Source of the DNA: Ridgeia piscesae
Lineage: Eukaryota; Annelida; Polychaeta; Sabellida; Siboglinidae
Assembly (NCBI GenBank): GCA_025642075.2
Contig: JAODUO010000984.1
Span: 62,001-126,000 of the forward strand
Reading direction: 5' to 3'
DNA: 64,000 nt
The translations under genes were made by a program, and so were the position numbers. This document shows positions 44,461 to 53,298 of the stretch, piece by piece (position 1 is the first letter of the stretch; each line of letters opens with the position of its first letter). The notes under the pieces were generated by a model. The model did no database searches and was not told the origin of the DNA. It worked only from the letters and a program-made list of their open reading frames with translations.

Positions 44461-45330
44461 AGAAAAAGACCAATAGATAGAAGGAATTGGAGACTGCTGA
44501 AAGAGAACATAGTGAGAGGAAGATAAAAGGCAGTAGAAACGGAAACCATGGTCAACTCACCCCTGACCACAGAGATGCCAAGAAAACAACAATAAGATTT
44601 TTTCCAGCCTATGTACTCCTCGTCATTTTCTTCTTAGAACTTTCTTTCACTTCAACCTCCAACTCTCATTTCATCCATTTTCTCTTATCAGTTCTCTTAA
44701 CTCCCACAGTTATTCTTACCAGGTTGTTTTCTGCAAACCTGACCTTCTCCTGTTGTTTCTACGTTACTGCCATCGTCTCTATTGCATCCATATGTGCCAG
44801 GGTAACACACTAGCTGAGCACATTTTCTTTACGTTTACGTGATTTGCGTCTATCTCCCATCACCCCTTCGACTTTTCTCTAAGCGTTTGCCCCGACTGTA
44901 ATCCTCATTGTAACCAAAGCAATTAATCTAGTGGATTTTACCCTGGGAAAATGCCACTTCCAATCGTGAATTTAAACATGTTGTGAAGTTACTGGGTGAA
45001 CGCCAACGCCACTTCAACTATGTTAAGATAGGAATGTTTCATTATTGTTTCATCAGAGTATAAATGACTACATGTTGGTATTTGTCATGGTCTTTGTCAG
45101 TATAGGTTTATGAGAGTAGAGTGAGGAATGGTGGCTATTTAGGCTGATGTTATGTAGGGGCTTTAGGTTCGTGCCTCTTTAATAATGTGTCGTTTCTCTC
45201 TTACTTTCTAACTTTGACGCCTACTGTGAATGGCTTTGAACTGCCAGCTACATTGGGCACTGAACTTGTTTGTCATTCATATCGATATTCATTTTAAGCG
45301 AGTTGGGTTTGAATTGGTATTGAATATATA

Positions 45331-45334
<4 letters not shown>

Positions 45335-45366
<32 letters not shown>

Positions 45367-45382
45367 TGTATGTATGTATGTA
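45335..45382. repeat. (TA)n / (TATG)n microsatellite
   Basis: Short TA run followed by about ten TATG units. Confidence 0.9.
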
Positions 45383-45570
45383 TATGTAAGGGATCGTGAT
45401 GTTGAACACCAGACTCAACACACTGACGATGTGAGACTGTTTATTGGTATAATTGACACCTATACGTGGTGTAACAATCAATAAAAACTAATGTTACATA
45501 GAGTGACCGAACCATTACATTGACGTATATATTGACGTAGTACACGAACGCATAGCATTTCAGTTCTCTC

Positions 45571-45575
45571 ATTCT
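45571..45575. other. Target-site duplication (left) of the LTR element
   Basis: ATTCT directly before the left LTR; the same five bases follow the right LTR at 50069-50073. Confidence 0.85.
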
Positions 45576-45689
45576 TGTATCATAAAACAACACGTGTATC
45601 CACTTTTACCCTAGTCCACAGTGCCTTTATTACCTCAGTCTTGTATTACCGTAAAGTGCTGTATTTAACACCATGATAATCTCATTACA
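45576..45689 (-). repeat. 3' LTR (114 bp)
   Basis: Plus-strand ends are TGTATCATAAAAC and CTCATTACA, so it has TG...CA ends. It differs from 49955-50068 at three bases. Confidence 0.9.
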
Positions 45690-45703
45690 TCTTCCCTTCT
45701 TGC
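45690..45703 (-). other. Polypurine tract
   Basis: The minus strand reads GCAAGAAGGGAAGA directly before the 3' LTR. Confidence 0.75.
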
Positions 45704-45963
45704 TTTAACTAAAGTACATTATAAGTTTTATGCACATTAGTTCAGCACATTTCGATGTTATCTCACAAGTTCGTAAGTCACTGTTCTTAACTGTTCAGTT
45801 TGTATCAGTCCAATTAAAGGCATGATAATGTCCTGTTTGACTAATCCTGGTTATCTACTTTATACGCAAAGAAACTTGCATCTATAACTAGAAACCAGGG
45901 TAGGCTGCCCTTTGTTTCGTCTAATGTTATATGAATGGGATTAGTCTGCCCATTGCTATCACT

Positions 45964-47200
45964 TTAGTCGTTTACATAACGACTCGGCAGCTTGATAATC
46001 CGGCCACTACGTGTAGTGCGCACATCACTCATTGTTGACACAGGCTGTGACTGGTCTGTGGAGTGGCTTGATTGTGCTGCCTCCGGAGTCACTTCTGACT
46101 GATTTGTTGAGGCTGTGGCTCCTCCCGACGGGTGATCTACACAAACCTCTTTCTCTCTGTCGTCGTCATCATCGTGTACTGGCACAAACCTCTCTTGTGT
46201 CTTTAGCAGATGACGTCTGTTTCTTCGTAAACGCTTACCCCTCTCAAGCTCTCTAGGTACGAGTTGGATGCTACCCTTGCCAGTATTTGCGCTTTCTCAC
46301 TCCACACACCATCACCTCTGACCCTGACTGTGTCAGTAGTCTCTAGTGGCTTGAGTTGATTTCTACCATGATCATAATATAGCGCTTCTGTTTGATGTCT
46401 GGCAACTTGTGCATGGTGACATGTTCTTCTGCGCTGGGCAGCTTCGTTCTCAGTTTCCTGTTCATTGAGATCTCTCCAGGAGATCGGTCACTTCCCGACA
46501 GTGGTGAAGTTCTGTAGTTTAGCAATGCCGGGTACGGATCCTTGGCTTTCTTCAACAAACGCTTCACGATTTGTACCGCTTTTTCCGCCTTTCCATTACT
46601 CTGTGGGTACTCGGTACTAGATGTCACATGTTTGAAGCCGTATTGCATTGCAAACTGTCGGAACTCACGGCTGCTGAACTGTGGTCCATTATCTGACACA
46701 ACCACAGAAGGAAGATGGATTTCATGTGACTTATGGTGTTTGTGGACGACAGATCTTCTAGTTTGGCCACTTCTGGGTAGTTTGATGTATAGTCGACAAC
46801 CACCAAGAAGTTCTTGCCAAACAGCGTAAATAAGTTTGCTCCTATCTTCCGCCAAGGTTTCTCGGGTATTTCATGTTGTTCCATTGGCTCTTTTGCCTGC
46901 TTGTACCTGTGTTTCCGACATGTACCGCATCGTCCTATGTGGTTTTCAATGTCGTTGTTGATGTTGGGCCAGTACATCACTTGTCTTGCTCTGGCCTGGC
47001 ATTTTTCTATGCCTAGATGTCCTTCGTGAATCTTCTTCAGCATATCACCTTGTAGTGTTTTAGGTATGATAACTGTCGGTCCTTTCACCAACACCCCATC
47101 GATTTCAGTGATATCACCTCTGAAGTGGTAGTATGGTTTCAGTGATTGCGCATGATCACTTTCCCATCCGAAGTGCACTGCATTCAGGACGTCTTTCAGT
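45964..47200 (-). pseudogene. LTR element integrase and pol C-terminus
   Basis: Minus strand. The zinc-binding HHCC region (HEGHLGIEKC ... CGTCRKH) is near 47030-46910. The core starts KIGANLFTLFGKNFLVVVDY: the position usually holding the first catalytic Asp (GADLF) is Asn here. The second Asp is in VVVSDNGPQFSS and the Glu in YPQSNGKAEKAV. A frameshift near 46750 separates the two core halves. The pol end TRSGRIIKLPSRYVND stops at 45964. Integrase joins the DNA copy to the host genome; this one appears doubly damaged. Confidence 0.85.
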
Positions 47201-47720
47201 TCCTCATCGTCCTTTGTGTGGGTGGCAATCTTTTCCCACATTGGATCACTCACGTGTGCATTATGTCTGATCATATCCACGTGTGCTTTGATCTCCTCTT
47301 CCGTGTTACTTATCTTTACACTTCTGTCAAATGCACGTGACAGAGTGTCGGCTACTATCAGGTATTTTCCCGGTTTGAACTCGAGTTTCAAGTCATACCT
47401 TCTCAATCGCAGCATCATTCGTTGTAGACGAGGCGTCAGATCGCACAGATTCTTCTTGTGGAGTGAAACCAAGGGCTTGTGGTCGGTTTCTCCTATTACC
47501 GTAGCACCATACACATACTCATGGAACTTCTCACATGCAAAGACCAGCCCTAAAAGCTCCTTCTCAATTTGAGCATAGTTCTTTTCTGCAGAGGTCATGG
47601 CACGCGAGATGAACGCAACTGGAAGCCAATTTCCATCGTGCTCCTGTAGAAGTTCGGGTCCCAAGCCATCCTTTGAAGCATCACTCGATATTTTGCTTCT
47701 TCTAGCTGGATCATAGAATT
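47201..47720 (-). pseudogene. LTR element RNase H
   Basis: Minus strand, in the same frame as the integrase N-terminus (ORF 46624-47664). Motifs: LPVAFISRAMTSAEKNYAQ, EKELLGLVFACEKFHEYVYG, TDHKPLVSLHKKN and ADTLSRAF. The first catalytic Asp lies upstream of the longest ORF, where a frame break occurs. RNase H removes the RNA strand after first-strand synthesis. Confidence 0.85.
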
Positions 47721-48560
47721 TCAGGAGTGGTTCCGTCGGGAAGAAGTCTTTTATGTCTTGCCATTCCTTTGCCTGTTCGGCTTCCCACTGCTAGTCGTTC
47801 TTCTCGAGTAGCTGTTGTCTCAGGGCTGTTGTCTTTACCGTCAAGTTCGGCACAAACTTGGCCATGTAGTTTACCATGCCAAGTGCTCTCTGTACTTCCT
47901 CTTTGGTCGTGGGCACTGGCATGTTGCAAATTCCAGCAACTTTGTCCGGATCTAGCTTGATTCCCTGGTGTGTTAGCTTTTCGCCTAAGTACGTCAATTC
48001 TGTGACACCAAATACGCACTTTTCCTCGTTCAGTTTGAGTCCAGAGCGTCTGATGGTGGCCAACGCCCTCTTCAGTCGAGCGTCGTGCTCTTCTCTTGTT
48101 CGTCCCCAGACGACTATGTCATCCATGAAGACTTTGACTCCTGTCTCGCTCTCGAACAGTGCTGATTCTTGGCATGAAATATTTCTGGTGCGCAGTTGAT
48201 CCCATATGGAAGTCTTTTGAAGGAGTATCGACCGAAAGGCATAGCGACTGTACATAGCTGTGTACTCTCTTCGTCTAGCTGAATTTGGTAGAACCCTTGT
48301 GATGCGTCCATTTTGGTGAAGTACCTTGCATCTGCCATCTCACTGAGGATTTCAGACCTGTGTGGCAGGTGGTAGTGTTCTATTCTGATGTACTCATTGA
48401 GGTCCATTGGATATAGACACAGTCTCAGGTCACCGTTGGGTTTCTCCACTATCACCAGTGGCAGCACACAATCCGTTGGTCTTTCGGCTTTGACCAGCAC
48501 CTCTGTCTGAACCAGTCTGTCAAGCTCTTTCTTCAACTTCTGCTTCTGAGACTGCGGGAC
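47721..48560 (-). pseudogene. LTR element reverse transcriptase
   Basis: Minus strand. Fingers and palm: VIVEKPNGDLRLCLYPMDLN, MADARYFTKMDASQGFYQIQ, MPFGRYSFKRLPYGI, then VFMDDIVVWGRTREEHDA (FMDD catalytic box, 48131-48112) after a frameshift near 48170. The thumb follows with CVFGVTELTYLGEKLTHQGI. An in-frame stop occurs near 47790 before the RNase H. Copies element RNA into DNA. Confidence 0.9.
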
Positions 48561-49270
48561 TTTCCTCGCCGGATACACAGAGGGTACATAGTTTTGTCGC
48601 AGATGTATCTTGCATGTCCCTTCCAAACAGCCTAGTCCCTTGAAGATATCCGGATACTCTTTCTTTATTTCTGCACTTGTCAGGACCCCATTTTCTTTAA
48701 CTGTGCAAACTTTCCGTACGCCACACTCTCTTGTCACCAAGCCCAGTCGCTCACTGTCGCTGCCACCGATGAGTGACTGTCTTCCTTTGGAAACAGCTAC
48801 AAAGTGTAGTCTATGTTTCTTTCCCATGTGGTTGACTGTAGCAATGCATATTCCAAGAGTTTCGATGTTTTCTTTATTGTACGTTTTCAGCTTGGGACGT
48901 CGCTCTGTCAGTAGTTTTGGCTTACTGGCGAGCCCCTCATAATCGCTCAGACTCAGACCGCTGTCTACTTTCAACGGCACAAGACTGTCACATACTGTCA
49001 ACAAGGCGATCCATTCACACTGTTGTGTGTTGTTGTGTATAGCTGACACAAAGAAACCTACTTCGTCGCCAGTGCTGTCATTGTCTACACCGACAACTTG
49101 CACTCTTCGCGTCAAACACTTTGAGGCATAGTGATTTCTGCCGCTACATTTGTCACAAGTGGCGCCCCATGCCGGACACTCTCGGAACTTGTGAGCTGTC
49201 CCGCAACGTTTACATTGTTTCTTTTTAGGTGTCAGGGCGTTTTTTGTTGCTTGTTCCACTACAGGGACTT
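48561..49270 (-). pseudogene. LTR element nucleocapsid zinc knuckles and protease
   Basis: Minus strand. Two adjacent knuckles are CKRCGTAHKFREC (CX2CX3HX4C) and CDKCSGRNHYASKC (CX2CX4HX4C). They are followed by the protease with LVPLKVDSGLSLSD, where DSG is the aspartic-protease site. The frame stays open into RT (ORF 48114-49592). Confidence 0.85.
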
Positions 49271-49285
49271 GTTTTTTTCTTAGGT

Positions 49286-49913
49286 TCATTTTTTTTTCAG
49301 TTTTCGAATCATGTTCACACTTGCACTGTTTTCTGCGCCAGTTAACACTTTCATTTGCGCTTGCGCGGCTTCGTTTGCTTTGCAAATGTCTATTGCCCGC
49401 TCTAAAGTTAGCTCTGAGTCTCTGAGTAACCTTTCCTTTATTTTGGAGTCTCTGGTGCCCACTACCATGCACTCTATCACGTATCAGGCTATCTTGCAGC
49501 GACCCAAATTCACATGACTGTGACTTCAGCCTTAAGTCCGTGGTAAAACTATCTATCGTCTCACCTTCACCTTGTACTCGGGTGTGAAACACTTATCGCT
49601 CGTAAATGACGTTTTTTCGCGACACGCAGAACTCCGTGAACTTTCTCACGACTGTGTTAAATTGTTCTGCTGTTTCCGCCGGGACGGCTGGTTGATTACC
49701 TACTGCCGCTTTGGCAGGTTCGTACGTGAATGTACGAAACACTTCTTGTGCCTCGGCAACTGTAAACAAGATGGCAACCTTCTTCTTGTCTTCCGAACCG
49801 TCCTCTCCGACAGCTGCCAAATACCATCGAAAACGCTCCAGGAACCTTTCCCACCGATCAGCCAGGTTACCACCGGCTATTTTCAGTTCATGTGGTGGCT
49901 TCAGTTTGTCCAT
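49286..49913 (-). pseudogene. LTR element gag
   Basis: Minus strand. Start MDKLKPPHELKIAGGNLADR, with WERFLERFRWYLAAVG and FTVAEAQEVFRTFTYEP matching retroelement capsid helices. A frameshift near 49590 moves to HTRVQGEGETIDSFTTDLR and then to SKIKERLLRDSELTLERAID (49286-49480), the C-terminal capsid region. Three frames are used, so gag is broken. Confidence 0.85.
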
Positions 49914-49936
49914 CTGTTCGGTTCTTTTATTTTAAA

Positions 49937-49954
49937 CGCCAATTCCTGGTACCA
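49937..49954 (-). other. Primer-binding site
   Basis: The minus strand reads TGGTACCAGGAATTGGCG immediately after the 5' LTR; TGG start fits a tRNA 3' CCA. The tRNA is not identified. Confidence 0.7.
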
Positions 49955-50068
49955 TATATCATAAAACAACACGTGTATCCACTTTTACCCTAGTCCACAG
50001 TGCCTTTATTACCTAAGTCTTGTATTACTGTAAAGTGCTGTATTTAACACCATGATAATCTCATTACA
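49955..50068 (-). repeat. 5' LTR (114 bp)
   Basis: Partner of 45576-45689. Its inner end reads TATATCAT where the other has TGTATCAT, so the terminal CA on the element strand has been lost here. Confidence 0.9.
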
Positions 50069-50073
50069 ATTCT
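50069..50073. other. Target-site duplication (right) of the LTR element
   Basis: ATTCT directly after the right LTR. Confidence 0.85.
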
Positions 50074-50414
50074 CAACATCATTCATCTACATAGACTATT
50101 ATAAGGAATAGTTATAAAACCCATGATATATTAAACACACCGTTTACAAATACTTCAGAAACGCATGATATATCAAACACACCGTTTACAAATACTAATA
50201 CAAATACACTAATAACAATAACATCAGTTAAACTAGTTACATTCAGATCATTTGTGGTACAATCAACATGTGTGACATACCTAGTGGTGATACAATCAAC
50301 ATACCTAGTGGTTCCCTCCACACGCTACACTTAGACCTGTCAACTCTAAACTATATAGTTGACCGGTCGCTGTCTACGTCGCTGTCCATCCGCGTGGCTC
50401 AGCCGCAGGCAGGC

Positions 50415-50480
<66 letters not shown>

Positions 50481-51498
50481 CCTGTTCTAACGAAATGAGT
50501 CACATGTCAGCAAACTTGATTTCGAAAAAACACCGTATAAACATTGCACAGCGATATTTAACGATTTTGACTTTTCGTCACCAAAGCACACTTTAATGTC
50601 TTTTCTATCAACTGTCAATGCATATTTGCCATTTATATTAGTACATTTATTTAGTACATTTTACTACCTTTTAGAAAGGCTACGTAACATTTCACGCATG
50701 AATTTCATAAAACAAAACCGATAAATCGCACTTGTTCGACTTGCATTCTTCGGGCTTTCCCTTGCCGCATAGCGGACATATTTGGTACTACGGGAAAGCC
50801 CAGCATGACCACTGTCTGAATCTGCTAGAGGAAATCCCCAATGACGTCAATTTTAGCCAATAGGAACGTTTAAATGAGAGACCTATCTGTAAAGAAACGT
50901 CATCAGTTGTCAGCTGATAGCGGTCTCCTGACGCATACGCAGTGCGCAGTCGCTAGCCGTAACAAGTAAAATCGATCGGATCGGTCACGTAATATATATA
51001 GAGACGGCGTAGCTAGGCATAACTGCAAGTGGAAGCACTAATTAATTATATCAATCTAAATACTGTCATCGGGGTTAGAAAAATACACAGTATTTTTATT
51101 GCGTGAAATATGCTGAAAAGGCAGAGGACTTAAATGGTTAATATACCATATTATACATAGCATATGTTTGAATGTGCAACACATTCATTGTATGCTTTAA
51201 AATCAGCTATGTACTCATAGTAATTAAATAAAGTTGCAATAGTTACAGTCTTTTAACAATAAGCCAAGATAAATACTGTAAGTTGTACATGTATTGTATC
51301 TAAGAGTTCAAACAAGTAGGCCTAAAAGCTGATATTTTTAAGAGTTATATATTGTCTTCAACATCGGTTCAGTTACTATACCCGCCTTCATTACGGGCTA
51401 AATAATAATAGGGCTATATGCGCCTGTTTTTCTGATGAGTGAACTGATGAATGATGCATTCAACATCCAACTCTGTGTCCTTGTGCATTCACTATTTC
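50074..51498. other. Intergenic DNA with (TA)n at 50408-50478
   Basis: Short local direct repeats (ATATCAAACACACCGTTTACA, cut here to its first 20 bases, at about 50130 and 50168). A ~70-bp (TA)n run. Nothing else recognised. Confidence 0.5.
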
Positions 51499-51858
51499 TC
51501 ATATTGCTTTCCAGTGATCCACTTCGTTGTGTAGTTCACTCAGATTTCCAGGCATGTCGTCTTTGAACATCTCGTATAGCTGGGCTATTCTTTCTGGTGT
51601 CATATGCACCAGTTGTTTCGGTGTGATGTAGGCCAACTGAGCTACGTAGCGATCTTGAGCCATTAATGCATGAATGGTTGGTACATCGCCCTCTTCTTGT
51701 AATGACAATAGGGTGTCAGGGGGAAATTTTTTGCAGTGTCTTTGTTTTCTAGCACGGCTTGCTCGGTTGAACTTCGAATTTCGCTGCCAGCTCCACAGCG
51801 CCGTTATATAATTATAGAAATGTTGTCCGAGGAAGTAGATTTTGGAGTACATGCTCAA
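51499..51858 (-). CDS. Unrecognised ORF, possible transposase or gene relic
   Basis: A 119-codon minus-strand frame with an ATG. Its second half (LLSLQEEGDVPTIHALMAQD, then ITPKQLVHMTPERIAQLYEM and MPGNLSELHNEVDHWKA) has the look of a real, helical, non-repetitive protein. I do not recognise the family for certain. The ending LSELHNEVDHWK recalls the dimerisation region of hAT transposases or TTF-type zinc finger proteins, but no upstream DDE core is visible on the minus strand. Equally it may be one exon of an unknown gene. Confidence 0.3.
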   Translation of the reverse strand: MSMYSKIYFLGQHFYNYITALWSWQRNSKFNRASRARKQRHCKKFPPDTLLSLQEEGDVPTIHALMAQDRYVAQLAYITPKQLVHMTPERIAQLYEMFKDDMPGNLSELHNEVDHWKAI

Positions 51859-51869
51859 TCGTTACCAAA

Positions 51870-52330
51870 GTGATCCATGCTTTGCCATTCCCATCAGCCT
51901 CCATGTATTCCAGAGCAGATGCTACAGCTGTGAAGATAGACCTGAATGTGTATAGTGGGTTGGCACGTCTAGCTCATCTCGTCTCACAGAGCGACTGTAA
52001 TTTGGTTTTGTTGTTCATACCAGTTTTAGCTTCTAATCTTTTAATCTTAGCACATGGACGTGAAAACATTGATAAATTGTTTCTAGTGAATTCGTATTTA
52101 CCCGGCTGCTGCATTGCCAAGACAGCCTCCAGGCGGAAGCATCTATCTATTCTGTGCACAGGGGTCTGGAAACTGACAGCTGTACAATGTTGTCAAAATT
52201 TTGACAAATTGTTACAAGTGAATGATGACGTTTTCGATGCCAAAGGCTATGAACATATCTGGGCATCCTGTGGCCACCGTTTGAAGTGGGCATTTTGTGG
52301 TTGCCGTACTGATGTGGAATCACGTGCGTA
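51870..52330. other. Open but unrecognised stretch
   Basis: A long plus-strand frame (51870-52604) starts here and runs into the microsatellite. Its first 150 residues resemble nothing I know. No splice sites support it. Confidence 0.25.
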
Positions 52331-52399
52331 CGTGCGTACACACACGCACACACGCACACACACACACACACGCACACACGCACACACGCACACACGCAC

Positions 52400-52468
<69 letters not shown>

Positions 52469-52585
52469 ATATCTATATATACATATATACATATACATAT
52501 ACATATACATACACACAGAGTTTGCTTGGTTGTCGGGTACGTGGCCCCCTCCAATGAAAAATCCTGGCTACCCCACTGACGTCAC
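52331..52585. repeat. Compound (AC)n-(ACGC)-(TA)n microsatellite plus repeat terminus
   Basis: The AC/ACGC run (52337-52432) is followed by TA-rich repeats to about 52515. Then comes the inverted form of the terminus seen at 42541: GGCCCCCTCCAATGAAAAAT and CCTGGCTACCCCACTG. Confidence 0.9.
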
Positions 52586-53240
52586 CGACGCTCGCCCATT
52601 TTAGGGACATATATTTCATACACCGGTGTTTAGACCGTTTTATTTGGAGTACGGCCTAGAATAAAAATTAAGAGTTAATTTTGTTTGATGCCTTGCTTGC
52701 AGACGTTATAATATCACGTCACGAAAGTTTTGAGAATATAAACGTAAATATTAGTCAGCCAAAATATATAATATTTGTTACTTATAATGGTGATTTGATT
52801 GTGTATGCAAACCATTGTTTTGTCTTACAAACTAAAATTACTTTATTTATTAAATAGCTGGGGTTGTTGTGAAGAAAACAAACACGTAACCATAATGTAT
52901 TGAACTCCTGATAAGTCTTCGTTCCCTAAACCAAACTAAACATAAATGAGTATAAAAAAATTATGATGGATTTTTTCGCTTAAGTAAGTCTATAATGCTA
53001 ATATTGGCTTAGTGAAAAAGAACCTTGAATGCGGCGTCACTGAAGCAGAACCCTGAAATCGGTATTTATCTGGCAAACATTTGAGTAAGCCACCTGCCAC
53101 TGGTCGCTTCCCACTTCAGACGGCGCCACTTTCGCTGGAAGCACAGTCGATTTGATCCGAGTCTGTTACACAGAGTTGGCAAGACTAACTATACAGAGCG
53201 TTTATATTTTGTGTGAATTGCGGATTTACAGTTTACTAAA
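52586..53240 (+). promoter_or_regulatory. Presumed promoter and 5' UTR region of gene 2
   Basis: The region directly upstream of the gene 2 start codon. No convincing TATA box or initiator can be fixed. The GC content rises at 53090-53160 (CAGACGGCGCCACTTTCGCT). The assignment is by position only. Confidence 0.35.
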
Positions 53241-53298
53241 ATGTTGCTGTTTGGTGTAATATTTACGCTGTTGAGCGTAAACAATGCTCTTGGAACAG
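53241..53298 (+). CDS. Gene 2 exon 1: signal peptide
   Basis: ATG preceded by CTAAA. Encodes MLLFGVIFTLLSVNNALGT, a short hydrophobic core with small residues (NALG) at the likely cleavage site, then splits in phase 1 at GGAACAG/GTAAGT, a strong donor. A 19-residue signal exon ending in phase 1 is typical for Ig-family genes. Confidence 0.85.

Larger units (their letters stand above)
43605..45110. mobile_element. Second long-inverted-repeat structure, arms ~300 bp
   Basis: 43605-43920 reappears inverted at 44815-45110. Shared words: CATGTTGTGAAGTTACTGG, AGGAATGTTT, ACATGTTGGTATTTGTCA, GAGGGTTACAGCAGGG against its diverged inverse, and ACGCTTATCACGTAAAC. The centre holds a small MITE and a decayed LINE C-terminus. 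It may be a foldback transposon that received later insertions. Confidence 0.7.
45576..50068 (-). mobile_element. Ty3/gypsy (Mag-like) LTR retrotransposon, complete but decayed
   Basis: A 4493-bp element on the minus strand, flanked by ATTCT on both sides. The order on the minus strand is LTR, PBS, gag, two zinc knuckles, protease, RT, RNase H, integrase, PPT, LTR. The LTRs are only 114 bp and differ at 3 positions, so insertion is not ancient, yet the frames carry stops and frameshifts. Short LTRs, two knuckles and a pol resembling K02A2.6-type proteins suggest the Mag lineage; that is inference. Confidence 0.9.

Noticed and set aside
44212..44473. Minus-strand ORFs of 75-83 codons
   Set aside because: Antisense shadows of a purine-rich LINE relic on the plus strand.
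51870..52604. 244-codon plus-strand ORF as a gene
   Set aside because: Its C-terminal 80 residues are microsatellite (Thr-His, Tyr-Ile repeats) and a repeat terminus; the N-terminal part has no recognisable family.
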